Positions 49,788-61,129 of a stretch of 64,000 nucleotides of DNA are shown one piece after another. The first letter of the stretch is position 1, and every line of letters begins with the position of its first letter. Location: assembly GCF_031755915.1 (NCBI RefSeq), contig NC_083387.1, forward strand, positions 6,042,501-6,106,500, read 5' to 3'. This DNA comes from Ziziphus jujuba (lineage: Eukaryota > Streptophyta > Magnoliopsida > Rosales > Rhamnaceae). Made by a program: the position numbers and the translations under genes. Below the pieces are notes generated by a model. It saw only the letters and a list, made by a program, of their open reading frames with translations. It did not search any database and was not told where the DNA came from.

Positions 49788-50962
49788 GAGAAAATTTTGG
49801 TAGGATGATTCTATAGTAGGGGTGCTAATTCGTGTTGATGTGTCGTGTTCATATCAATCTGTTTATTAATTGTATTGAAATTGCTCAACCCCGAGCCCGA
49901 TCTGTTTATTAATCATGTCGAAAATTTTCAACCCAAACATGATCAGTTTAATAAACAGGTAATCCGACACGACTCATATAATCAGTTTATTAAATTGGTC
50001 AATTTAGATCAACACGATCCGTTTACACATAATTGACCCGTTTACACAAAATTGACGAAATTGACCCGTTTACATGAAATTTATCCAATTAAATAAATTA
50101 GCTTGTTTAAATTAATTGTTTTATATAAAATAAAAATAATTTAGTCATTAATTAATTCAAAATTAAAATATACATGTAAAACCATATAATAAAATTATAA
50201 ATTTACAATAATATAACATATGATATGATAATATAACAATCTTATATAATAGTTAAATGTAAATGTATATATACATAATAAACTTATTACTACTTCTCTA
50301 AAAATAATATAAAAAAACTTTATTAATAATTTTGTTTTTAATCTTCTACATCTTTAATATTCTTGGGCATATTAATTTTTATTTTTTGATGTTCATAAAT
50401 CCATAAATATATTAAACATATTATATTTAAGTAAATAAATATAATTTTAATATTTTTATTTTTAATTAATAAAAAAATGATAATACAACCTTAAATAAGT
50501 TTGCTATTTACTAATAAAAAAGTATTACTTAAAATTTTATTAATGATAAATTTAATATATTAAAGTTATAATTTAAATGAGTTATAATCATATCGGGTTA
50601 AATTGATACATTAATTCACACGTCTAGTTAAACTGATCAATTTGAGTTAATTTTGGATTAAAGGGATCAATTTGAAATCGATGCGTTTAATTAAACTGGT
50701 CTATTTCGGTCAATATCAAGTTAAGTAGGTTAATTCAAAATTGACATATTTATTAATCGTGTTAAACATGTTGATTTGAATTTAACCCAAACTTATTTAT
50801 AATAAATTCAAACCCGCTAGTTTTGTGTCATTTTCGAAACATATTACCGTGTCATAACTTAAATTACCACCCCTATTTTACAATGCATACTATTCACATC
50901 ATTTGTGGAATCCACTCAATGAGAGAAGCATAAAATAGGACCATCCTACCAAAAGTATTTTC
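49788..50962. mobile_element. MITE with long terminal inverted repeats, split by a hAT-like element
   Basis: The left end (49,788-49,816, containing 'ttttggtaggatgattct') is the inverse of the right end (50,934-50,962, containing 'aggaccatcctaccaaaa'), with about 26 bases of imperfect complementarity. Between them are the hAT-like element and about 55 bases of MITE interior. The paralogous locus at 45,537 has the left end and interior without the hAT element but lacks the right end. The family is not assigned. Confidence 0.6.
49817..50875. mobile_element. hAT-like non-autonomous element
   Basis: The termini TAGGGGTGC and ACCACCCCTA are inverted. The flanks 'ttctatag' (49,809-49,816) and 'ttttacaa' (50,876-50,883) match at 5 of 8 positions and both correspond to the single 'tcctactg' of the empty paralogous site near 45,559. 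It is a diverged 8-bp target duplication. The sub-terminal regions are rich in 'gacccgttta'-like words. No transposase frame is visible. Confidence 0.78.
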
Positions 50963-51389
50963 TATCTGATAGGCTGTCAATAAAATATACATATTTTCTT
51001 TTTTTTAATGTCAAACTTTGTTTTATTTTTGAGAAAAACCATGTTAAGATCGCTTATTCCACAACAATTGCTGATTCTTTTCACCCCAGAAGAAGTCAAG
51101 TTTTTTTTTTAAGTTCTACTTTTTATTTAAGTAAATTGCTTATTTCCCTGTGGAGGTATTTTTTTTTTTTTTTAATTATTAGCTTGTGGAGTTGTAATTA
51201 CCTTCCATAATAGTTTTTTTATATAATCTTAAATATTGCATATGGCTGGCTATCCCCGAAAAGGCATATATATCGAAAGAAATTAATAAGCAACATAAAG
51301 CTACCAAATTGAAAATCAAGTTACCAAAAAAACAAAAAACTACCTAATTGAAAACCTCCCATTAGCAAATTTGGGCGTATGAATGCGTA
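50963..51389. other. Spacer and leader upstream of the SPH gene at 51.5 kb
   Basis: 51,180-51,230 resembles 45,780-45,830. 51,286-51,389 closely matches 47,280-47,388 ('gttaccaaaaaaacaaaaaa' and 'gcaaatttgggcgtatgaa'). It is promoter-proximal DNA of the tandem copy. Confidence 0.55.
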
Positions 51390-51399
51390 GTACAAATAG
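51390..51399 (+). promoter_or_regulatory. Degenerate TATA box of the SPH gene at 51.5 kb
   Basis: 'gtacaaatag', 79 bases before the ATG at 51,469. It is the same variant as at 47,389. Confidence 0.5.
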
Positions 51400-51468
51400 A
51401 TCAGCAAGTTAAAATTGAATATCATAAACTCAAAAACAGAGAAGCAGAGCTACCGAATTATTGAAAAA

Positions 51469-51909
51469 ATGAGAGCTTTGAACCTATATGTTTTGTTATT
51501 CCTAGGGTGGGCTCTAGCCATGATGAATAACTCATCTGAAGCTGCCAAAGATGGTCCATTTGAAGCTGCTAGACGGGAAGTGCACATCGTGAATGGATTG
51601 AGTCCCGGTCGGATGTTGTTTGCACATTGCAAGTCCAAAGATGATGATTTAGGAGAGCATAATCTTGCGGTTGGGCAAGAATTTAGTTGGAGTTTTAAGT
51701 TTAACTTCTTTGGAACCACTCTTTACTGGTGCGACACTCACACAGACCATCAACACGCTGCATTCAACGTGTATTGGCATAAACAATGGTTAGAAGACAG
51801 ATGCGACGAAAGAAGTTGTATTTGGACCGCCAAAGATGATGGATTTTACCTCAAAAATATTCCTGAAAACCGTGATGAATTAATTCACAAATGGGAAGAG
51901 GGATTGTAA
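51469..51909 (+). CDS. Plant self-incompatibility S1-family protein (SPH), intact tandem duplicate
   Basis: 146 residues, intronless, with start MRALNLYVLL chosen by conservation; an in-frame ATG at 51,415 lies in the leader. Compared with the 47.5 kb gene it has five substitutions: D3A, S20N, R77K, Y89D and K106Q. Y89D lies directly after the conserved Cys88 (YWCDTH instead of YWCYTH), the only copy in the cluster with an acidic residue there. Signal peptide, four cysteines and the DGFYLKN and HKWEEGL blocks are kept. Few differences and matching flanks mean a recent tandem duplication; the ATG-to-ATG distance is 4,001 bases. Confidence 0.92.
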   Translation: MRALNLYVLLFLGWALAMMNNSSEAAKDGPFEAARREVHIVNGLSPGRMLFAHCKSKDDDLGEHNLAVGQEFSWSFKFNFFGTTLYWCDTHTDHQHAAFNVYWHKQWLEDRCDERSCIWTAKDDGFYLKNIPENRDELIHKWEEGL

Positions 51910-52892
51910 AATGTTGTTAAAGCTCTAATTTACAAGTTACAATAAATTAATAAATTTAATTGGTCTTTATTTCTAACTCTCTTAATTCCTTCCCAATGAC
52001 TTCTATACTCTGTTAGTATGGCTTTTGGTATTTTGGTACGTTTAAACCCACTTTCCCCACAACATATAGGTTTAATGATCGTATATTATTCTTTGGCCAA
52101 GGAATTAATTGACAGAAGAAAAATTTACTAAGAAGAGAGGAATTTAATGGTTTCAACGTGACAAGCAAATTGATACCACTCTTAGGGGTACAAAATCCAA
52201 ATGCACAACCTTATATGCGCATGTAAAATCCATTTCAATGTGTTTCAAAAGTTTATACTCCACATAAACTATTTACTTATTTACCTAATGGGATAGCTCT
52301 CAACTCATTTAATTGTTTCCTATCCCATGAGCCTTGGTCAATCAATTACTACCTAGGCATGTTGTTTTGTCTAATCCGAACTTTTTTATTATTTAAAAAC
52401 TAAACATAATATTTACTTCAAAAAAATATTAAAAATAATAATTTAGTCATAAGAAATACTAAAAAAATATTTCTTTAAAAAATAATATTAATAGTAATTA
52501 AATAAATTTATTCAATGTGAGCATTAAGTAATTTTAAATTTTAGATTTTTTTTTTTAATAGAGATAGTTTTGTCTTGATATATACTTTTTTTTTCTTTTC
52601 CTAATTTGTAAGGTTTTAATGGTTTAAGGAGGTTTGTTTTAATATCAGAGGATTGTTTGTAAATGTTTAGTAATTCAAGGGATCTTGTGCATATTACCCT
52701 AATGATTTTATCCATATTTATAAATACCATAAATATATATATATATATATAGGCATAAATATCTCAACTTAAAATTTACTAGCTTGCATTGTCACGATGA
52801 GTATTTGTTACAAAAAAACATTGAACTCTCTTTGTTTTAAAAAATTTGCTACAATCTGCTTATCTTTTTTGAGTTTATATCTTAACTTGTTC

Positions 52893-52929
<37 letters not shown>

Positions 52930-55319
52930 CGTATACTAGGCATTTATAAAACCAAATTTGTCAAATTAGCTTAGTTGGTAATATATTCATTTTTACATTC
53001 GAGATTTTAAAATAAAAAAGAAAAATTATTATAAATGATTGAAAAAAAAAAAGCCTATTAATTTACTCCGTATCTAAATTGAAGTTTTTCAATTAGCTAA
53101 CTTTCGGTTGCTAATTAATTTCCTCTGATATGCATGACATATATGATATATTACGTTAATTCTAATTGCTTTTGATATCCATGCTTCTATAGGTTATCAT
53201 TAATTGTAATGTTGGAATGTGATTTATGTATATGTATATGTGAGAATGAGAGATGCAACATTATTTTGCATATGGAATTAATTAAGAGAGCCTTCAAAAG
53301 CAAGGTTATTCATCTTCCTCTATTCGAGTTTATTTCCTTGTTATTTTATTGTTTGTTCTAAAATATAAAAGAATTAATGGTCTTGTACAAGAATGCTGTT
53401 CGTCAAATGCTCCATGAAGATCGACTGGGTGAAATATTTTCCTTTTTGTCTTAGTTCCATTCTACAAAAAAGTAATATCAAAAAGGGGGGGAAAAGAATT
53501 CATCAATGTCAAATAAAAAAATTCTTAAGTGCAACGGAATGCTAATAGTCATGTTATCATGTGTAAGTGAAATATAATGTATTCTCAAAAAAAAAAAAAA
53601 AACAAAAAAAAAAAAAAACAATTGCTAGTGGGCATGCACCTTGTGATCGATTGATGAACAATATTCCATTTTGTTTTGCGCCCTGATGCCTAGCTTCATT
53701 CTACACAAAAATAATATATTAATGTTATATGTACTAAAACTTTTATCAAATTTGTTGATCAAATATAAATATATTATTTATTAGCATTTTTATATAATTA
53801 AAATATAAATGAGTGAATCTAAAAAAATTATACCGATAAAATACTGTCACATAACTTGCCACATTATTTGGTTTATAAATTTGAAAAATATTTTGATAAT
53901 TCTAATATTATTTAAAATAATAACAGAAACGTAAAGTTAAAAAAACAAAAAATCAACAATGTCAAATAATGAATTTTTTACGTTTTGTTTCTTTGGCTAA
54001 AGAGTCATGAATCTAATTACCAACATTAAAGAAGACCCCAAAACAAAAGAAATTATTTAATATGATGGGTCTAAAATAATATGATAGGTCTATCACATCA
54101 GTTGTAGACTCTTCTAATTATGTCTAATTATATTATGTTAGTTCATCATATATGACATATCCTTCATATTATATTTTTAAAAATTAATATAATTAAACTT
54201 TAAATTGGTAAGTCATTTATCATCAAATTAATTCCCTTATTTAATCAATTTATTAATATATTTAGTTTCCTTCTTAAGAATAATTATATCATTTACTTTA
54301 TCATATGCAATATATATATATATATATATATCATTTACTTTATTTAAACTTTATTTTAAAAAATAACAAACTTTTAAAAAATATTTTATCCGAAAATACC
54401 TTAAAAACGTTGTTGTGCATTTCATATTTTATCCAATATACATATAAACCTTAAAAAAAAATGTAATTATGTATTTTGTATTCCATCCTATATATACATA
54501 AACACATACTTTTGAGCTAAGTATGATAAACTGAGAGGAATAACTTTTTTATTTTTGAAAACAAAAGAAATATTTCTTTTATACTTCTCTTTGCATTGCC
54601 ATTAGTTTATAAAAAATAATATATATATATATATATATATAGATATAAGTGATCTCTCATTCAAATGTCTTGATGAATTTTCTATTAGAATCTCACATAT
54701 TAGTTTTTGGATCTCTTCAAGTACTAAGATTCAAAAATTTAATTAGAGTTTTTTATAAATTTAATGAAATACTAAAATTCTAAAAAAATAAAGTGAAAGT
54801 ATTAGACTCATATAAATGTCCAATATATTTTTAAATCTCAATCATTGCATATAAGTATATATAATGTTATATCAATTTCATCCAAATGCATCTTTTTGTT
54901 CCAAAATGCTTAATAAAGCAACAGTAGTATTTTTTATTTCTTTAAAATAAATTAATAATGATAAGAAACATTATTTGTATTTTTTTTAGATTGTTTGAGA
55001 ATTAAAATGAATATGTAATTACTTTTAAGGAAATTAAACATATTAATAAATTTATATTAAATGAATTGATTTCCGTTTGATAAGATATTAAAGGAATTTG
55101 ATTATTAATAAATAACTTACCAATTTTGAATTTAATTATATTGAATTTTAAAAATAAATAAATAATATATCATATTTGGTGAATTTATATAATATAATTG
55201 AATGAATTTACAACTACGTGATAAACCATCCTACTAAAGAATTTCTCAAAAAGGAAAAAAAAAATCTACAAATGACGTGATAAACCCAACCTACTAAATA
55301 ATTTTTCAAAAAGGAAACC

Positions 55320-55359
<40 letters not shown>

Positions 55360-55500
55360 AGAATGAGCATTAGTAACATATGTCCTCCTCATACATGCAT
55401 ATCCTAAGAAATTAATAGCTAAGCAAATAAAGTTACCTTAAAAATTTAAACCTCCAATTAATAGAGGCTAATAAATTTGTGTCTATCCATTGAATTAATT
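51910..55500. other. Long AT-rich spacer in the SPH cluster with leader remnants
   Basis: 51,910-52,260 matches the 3' flank at 47,909-48,320. On the minus strand 52,820-52,910 resembles an SPH leader ('gaacaagttaaga', 'aaactcaaaaaagataagca'). Blocks near 53,390 and 53,520 resemble the upstream region at 46,830. TA repeats lie at 52,735-52,751, 52,896-52,925, 54,310-54,332 and 54,619-54,642. A 36-base A-run is at 55,321-55,356. Just before it, 55,205-55,316 holds two tandem copies of a MITE-end-like block. No intact gene is seen. Confidence 0.55.
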
Positions 55501-55605
55501 TCATAGTATAAATCAACAAACTAAGAATGAGTCCCGTTAACTTAAAAAAAAGAAAAAAAAAATTAAAAGAGAAGCAGCAAGCTCTAGCGAAATTGAAACA
55601 AAAAT

Positions 55606-56046
55606 ATGAGAGCTTTTAACCTGTACGCTCTGTTATTCCTGGTGTGGGGTCTTGGTCTAGCCATGACGGGCAGGCCATGCTCCGGTGAAAGTGGATTTCC
55701 ACTTACCAAATGGCATATGCACATCGTCAATGGATTGAGTCCCGGTGGGATTTTATTTATTCATTGTCAATCCAAAGACGATGATCTGGGTGAACATAAT
55801 CTTACAACGGGGTCTGAATTTACTTGGACCTTTAGGAATAACTTTTGGGGAACCACTCTCTTCTGGTGCTACACTCGCACAGGCAATCAACACGCCACGT
55901 TTGATGTGTTTTGGCTTAAACCTTGGCTTGAAGATAGATGCCACCCAAATACTTGCATTTGGACAGCCAAAAATGATGGATTTTACCTCAAAAACAATCC
56001 CAAAAAACAAGATGAGTTAGTTCATAAATGGGAAAATGGATGGTAA
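55606..56046 (+). CDS. Plant self-incompatibility S1-family protein (SPH), intact
   Basis: 146 residues, intronless. A TATA-like 'agtataaatc' lies about 100 bases upstream (55,505-55,514). The signal peptide is MRAFNLYALLFLVWGLGLAM. The mature part has CSGESGFPLTKWHMHIVNG, a HCQSKDDDLGEHNLTTG block with an N-glycosylation sequon at Asn65, WTFRNNFWGTTLFWCYTRT, W-L-E-D-R-C-x4-C-I-W, DGFYLKN and the end HKWENGW. Cysteines are at 25, 54, 88, 112 and 117; the extra Cys25 is near the mature N-terminus. Its closest relatives in the window are pseudogene 3 (CCGESGFPL) and the minus-strand copy at 58.2 kb, a second subtype beside the 47.5/51.5 kb pair. Confidence 0.93.
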   Translation: MRAFNLYALLFLVWGLGLAMTGRPCSGESGFPLTKWHMHIVNGLSPGGILFIHCQSKDDDLGEHNLTTGSEFTWTFRNNFWGTTLFWCYTRTGNQHATFDVFWLKPWLEDRCHPNTCIWTAKNDGFYLKNNPKKQDELVHKWENGW

Positions 56047-57743
56047 TTAATATTTGTATTTTGAAGGGTTGTCAATTAAAGCTCAATTTTATAAATTCCA
56101 ATAAATTAAGAACAATTTTTTTTTTATTTATTATTATTATTTTTTTTTGTGTGTGTTTTCTATTTCTCTAGCCCCTCTCTTGCTCACTTCTATACGTAAT
56201 TTATTTGCCCCTTCTTTTGTCGTTGTTTTACCCACCTCCTGTTGAACATGTGAATGTAGTGGTTATAACGCATTTACTTGACCACAAGAAACTAGAAGTT
56301 CTTGGTCAATTTATTTGCCCCTTTCAATTGTCTTTTAGTGCGAAGTGGAATAAGTACCCTGTGACTTAATTTCCATCAAATTAAATTCCAATTTGGATTG
56401 GAGCTCCTTTCAAATATCGCGTCCTCAAAAAGTTAGGTTTATGTAACTTAGATCGATAATGTTTGTTTTCCCACATCACTAATTCATTAAAATAAATATC
56501 AATTTATTTAAATAATAGAAAATGCATTATCCTGTGTATGATTCTCAAGGACTGACCTTCCCAAATACATTTTGATTTATTAATTTTATTTATTAGACTG
56601 CCAGCAGAGAAAGTATTGCTGACTTCTTGTTTAATGGCTATTAGATTGAGTACCATTATTTAAGAGTCCGCGTAACCTAATCAAAATTTACAAATTATGG
56701 CTGCTTAACTAGAGTTTATACCACTTAGGCACTTAACAGATCCATTGACGGTGTGTTATGGTATCTGGTAAATGTAAATTCATTTTCCCCACAACATGCT
56801 TTACTCATCATGGTTGTGAATAACATAATATACAGGTTTAAAGCTCTTATCGTTTCAATTTTTTTTCAGTTTTGGGCACTCAATTTTAATTTTTTTGATT
56901 TTATATTTTATAAACAGTTCGCATTCATGCATAGAGCCAAATTTATTAGCATTTCTGAATTGGAAGCATGAGCAATTAAACAACTTTTTTTTTATTTGCT
57001 TATTAATTTGTTATTTATATGTATGCATGACTACATATTACCTTAACGGTCAAAAGAACTAATTGACTGAAGAAAAATCAACCATGAAAGGAATTTAATG
57101 GTCCCTCCGGTTGGATAGCTCCGATCGCTCAGTTAATTGTTTCTTCGTCCACGGCCTCGGTCCAGTAATTTCCACGTAGGCATGTGGCTTTTTTTTTAAG
57201 TTAGACATCACTAAACACCAAAACAACAAAAATCTCCATGTGTTATTATTATTATTATTATTTTAGATAGAGAAATATAATTATATATAAAATAACAAAA
57301 TATTAAAGTTATCAAGATGTATATTAAATAATATGATAGATCATTTTAATTAAGTTATTTTTTAAATTCATTCATTCATATAAAAGTTCAGTTTTTTAAT
57401 TAAATTAATATGTAAACCAGTAATATTTTTACGATTTTATTGAGTAAATAAAATAAACATTTTAATATTTATAGTATTAGTTATATATATATATATATAT
57501 ATATCAACTTCAGATTTCCTATTTTGGATTGTTAAAATGAGCATCTGTCATAAAAAGGATTATCAATACTAAAAAACGCTCCAAATCAATTTCAATAGAA
57601 AGTTTTTCTTTTTTATTATTCTTTTTAACGAAAATTCAACAGAAAGTTAGAAATGAATGCATGTTGTTTTACAATGCAAAGTTTATTAAATCTTTATACT
57701 GGAGAGCTTTTGAGCTTACGTTCCAAGATATATTACCAAATTG
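56047..57743. other. Spacer between convergent SPH genes
   Basis: Lies between the plus-strand gene ending at 56,046 and the minus-strand gene ending at 57,744. AT-rich, with TTA repeats near 57,246-57,263 and TA repeats at 57,482-57,504. 57,020-57,180 resembles the 3' flank material at 52,090-52,360 ('taattgactgaagaaaaat', 'ggaatttaatggt'). No gene is seen. Confidence 0.5.
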
Positions 57744-58205
57744 TTACCATCCCGGTTCCCATTTATGAATTAACTCATCTTGATTAATAGGAACATTTCT
57801 AAGATAAAACCCATCATCTTTGGCAGTCCAAATGCAAACTTTATAGTCGCATCTGGTTTCAAGCCACTTATGCCTCTTCTCCGGCCAAAACACATCAAAC
57901 GCAGCGTGTTCATTGTCCCTACGAGTGTAGCACCAAAATCGAGTGGTTCCCCAGAAGTTGGTCCTGAAAGTCCATGTAAAATGAGAACCAGTTGTAAGAT
58001 TATGCTCGCCCAAATCATCGTCTTTGGACTGGCAATGGATAAACAAGTCCCGGCCCGAACTCAATCCATTCACGATGAACATGTTGTATTTGTAAAGTGG
58101 CAATCCGGTGTCCACCCTTGCTGATCGACAACATGGCCTACTCATCGTCGAAAGAACTAGAACCCATGCTAGGAATAACACAGCATAAAGCTCCCAACCT
58201 CTCAT
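57744..58205 (-). CDS. Plant self-incompatibility S1-family protein (SPH), intact, reverse orientation
   Basis: 153 residues, intronless, on the minus strand. A TATA-like 'gtatataaat' lies about 100 bases upstream (58,310-58,301). The signal peptide is MRGWELYAVLFLAWVLVLST. The N-terminal part of the mature region is longer (CCRSARVDTGLPLYKYNMF), and a K-R-H-K insertion lies before the WLETRC block. Family motifs are kept: HCQSKDDDLGEHNLTTG (sequon at Asn69), FWCYTRRDNEHAAFDVFW, DGFYLRN and the end HKWEPGW. The conserved cysteines are 58, 92, 119 and 124, with an extra Cys25-Cys26 pair. It is the most divergent intact copy and the only one on the minus strand. Confidence 0.93.
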   Translation of the reverse strand: MRGWELYAVLFLAWVLVLSTMSRPCCRSARVDTGLPLYKYNMFIVNGLSSGRDLFIHCQSKDDDLGEHNLTTGSHFTWTFRTNFWGTTRFWCYTRRDNEHAAFDVFWPEKRHKWLETRCDYKVCIWTAKDDGFYLRNVPINQDELIHKWEPGW

Positions 58206-59253
58206 TTTTGTTTTTATTATTTTGGTAGCGCTGCTAATTCTTTCTTATTTTTTATTTTTTATTTTTTCTGAGTTTGTGGAATTCAAACATAATTTTGCTG
58301 ATTTATATACACTTAGCATTCATATCAAAGTTTGTCGACCTATTAATTGGAGGCATTTAATTAGGCAAATTTATGTTGGTATTAATTTCTTTTGATATAT
58401 ATGCATATATAAACATGTATCATAACCTTAATGTGAAATTACTCTTTGCCCAAATAATTAATTAATTAACAAAAGAAAAATAAACTGAAGAAGATAGCAA
58501 ATTAATAGTCGTAATCAAAACAGAAAACCAGCTAAGCCATCCGAGCTGTCTCATTAATAATATATATTTATATATATCTCAACTTTAATTGCATGTACTT
58601 TGCATTCTCATAATGAGTATTATTGTCAATAAAGAAAGATTATTGGGATTTTTTTTTTTTAATAGATGGATTGTTTGAACACATTTTTATCCTCTATATA
58701 TATATATATATATATATATATTTTTACTATTATTATGTTGTTATTTTTTAATGATAATAATAAATTTGAAGATTAATGTTGTGCTAAGAATTTTTTTTTT
58801 TTTTTTTTGTGGGGGGGGAGGATAAATCAGTATTTCTGAATATTTCAAGGTGATGGATGGCTATTTATAGTCATGTTAAATTTGAAACGGTTATAATTGT
58901 TTTAATAAAGGGGAAAAAAGCCATTTATTTGTAAGATTTCCACCATTTCAGAATTTTGGATATTTTGGAGGAAAGAAATTATATTATTTGGGAGAACTTT
59001 CTATTTCATGAAATATGAGTTTGATGCTAATTAAGTGTGCCATCAATTTCGTATTTTTAGGGAAATCTGAGTTATGTACTTATAGACATGGCCCAATGGT
59101 AAATCCACTAAATCATAATTTACCCAAAAAAAAAAAAAAAAAAAAAGAAAGAAGGAAAGAAATTTGAGTGATCTCTAAAAACCAATTGTTTATTGAGATT
59201 AATTTAATCGATTTGATTTTTCCATACTAATTAATTTACATAATCAAGCTCTA
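58206..59253. other. Upstream region of the minus-strand SPH gene and spacer
   Basis: The leader with 'aaaaataaaaaataagaaag' on the minus strand and the TATA box lie at 58,206-58,310. Beyond that is AT-rich DNA with a TA repeat at 58,697-58,720, a T-run/G-run at 58,791-58,820 and an A-run at 59,125-59,146. No gene is seen. Confidence 0.5.
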
Positions 59254-59611
59254 TTATGTACATATGAAAGATAATAGATTATTTATTCCATTAAACTGTC
59301 CCTCAGATGGAAATATTTTTTTATCACCATCACCAGAACAGCATGGGAGTGCAAGAAATTGGATCGAAAGCAAACTCCATGTCAAACTATCAGCCGGCGA
59401 CAAATTGTGACCGCCAAGGTCGTCATCGCCGGATTTGCAGTCGACAAATAGAGTCTTCTTGTTGTTCAGACCTTTCTCACTCACAGCAGAGATCACATGC
59501 CATTACATTTCACAAATAAAATGAAAGACGCTCATTTTCCTTACCAACATAAGACCAAGTCAATGGACTTGAGGATGTTGCCAGGAACAATAAGAACTTA
59601 TGGCTACTCAT
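59254..59611 (-). pseudogene. S1-family-like (SPH) pseudogene 4, divergent
   Basis: The minus strand from 59,611 reads MSSHKFLLFLATSSSP, a signal-peptide-like start, then loses frame near 59,515 (TGA in one frame, TAA in the other). It resumes with HVISAVSEKGLNNKKTLFV, DCKSGDDDLGGHNL and SPADSLTWS, the family motifs for the second strand and first cysteine region. The part after LTWS is degenerate and lacks the FWCYT, RC-x4-C and DGFYL blocks. It belongs to a different subfamily from the other six copies (VISAVSEKG instead of VNGLSPG). Confidence 0.75.
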
Positions 59612-60214
59612 TGTAATTCCTTCTATTTTCATTTTTTGGTTTTCTTTTTAGCCATTTTTTCTTCCTTGTTATTCCACAAGTCACTGCATGGAATGGGTTC
59701 AATTTATGGTGTGGCAAGCATAAAACAAATTTTTTCTTCTTTTTTTTTTCCCTCTGGAAGGCACCCATAAAAATAAAAGCACGCTTGAAACATCCTAAAG
59801 TGGATGTGAATTGAATTATTAAAACATTATTCTAGTTTTTTTTTTTTTTAATTCAAAATAGGTGTATTTGCCTTTTACTTTTCTTTTTGTATTATTGCAG
59901 GGTGGTGGGCATTAATTACGTTAAACTTGAAATAGATTTAGTAGGTTGATTCAAACAAGTGAAGAAAGAGGCCGCCCTACTAATGTGGTTTGTGGGTAAA
60001 GGCCCATATATAATTTTTGGATCCAAAAGCGAGAGACAAAACTGTTTCTATTTTTTTACACAAAACACAAAACCATTTTACATTTGGATTTTTCTTTTTG
60101 ATTAAAAAAAAAAAAGAAAGAAAAGAAATGAAGTTTTGATCTCAATACTCCCATCTCCAATCCAAAAAAAAAAAAAGAAAAAAAAAAAGGGTGAAGTTAG
60201 TTTTTTGTTAATTA

Positions 60215-60245
<31 letters not shown>

Positions 60246-61017
60246 TACATATGTACATGAATATACATATAATTTAATCTATCTTATTTCAAAAAACAAA
60301 AACTCAATCTATCTTAAAAGTTATTTTTAAATTAAATTTTTTGATAAATGATTTTTAAATTAATTACCCAATGCCCCCACCACTAAGATAAATAATTCAT
60401 ATGCCCATGCATATATATATATATATATTTTGAGAATATGTCCATGCCTATATATTGAAAATAAATTATTGAATCTATATATGTACACTCCTTGTCTACG
60501 CTCAAAAGTCCAACCGGAACAAATAATAAGCTGAACACAAAAACAAATGATAAAATAGAAATTAAAAAAAAAATAGAAATGTTACGTGTATGTCTATGAA
60601 ACACAGTGCAAAATCTGACAATTTTTTTAAAGGACCTACAGGATCTAAGACTGAATATAGAAATATCTTCTCCCAGAGCAAGTTAATTGGAAACCTAATG
60701 ACCATGTATAATAGAGTAAGAAGCAGTAGGTTGGCAGATGCGGTAGAAAAGAGTTTGAATAGTAAGACTCACCATTCAATAATTCATTGATTCAATTGAC
60801 CTACCACTGCCTCCTTTTGTACTATTTGTGTATTAAAGAAAAAATTTTAGGTCCTCTTCTTCCATCCAAGCAAAACAAAGTGTAGGGTCACCTTTCATTA
60901 AAAAACATTACTTTGCCAAACCCTATTAATATCCATCACACTTTACGCGTTTAGTGTTTATATTGCATTATTATGAGTCTCACAAAGTTTGTCAGGTGAA
61001 GTGAGATGGAGATCGTA

Positions 61018-61129
61018 TACATCTCTTTCATTACTCCTGCATCTACTATGCAAGATTAGCTCATATATGGATGTACATCTCTTTCACTACTACTGCAAAT
61101 ACTATACAAGATTAGGTCATTGGGTATCC
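61018..61129. repeat. Tandem duplication, 56-bp unit x2
   Basis: 'tacatctctttcattactcc' at 61,018 recurs as 'tacatctctttcactactac' at 61,074. Both units end in 'caagattag'. The units have diverged at several positions. Confidence 0.8.

Noticed and set aside
52956..53010. tRNA-like words 'tagcttagttggta' and 'acattcgag'
   Set aside because: No acceptor stem or anticodon arm could be paired; at most a decayed tRNA-derived repeat.
60590..60790. 66-codon plus-strand frame
   Set aside because: No recognisable motif, no leader or poly(A) context, and AT-rich surroundings; random open frame is the simpler reading.
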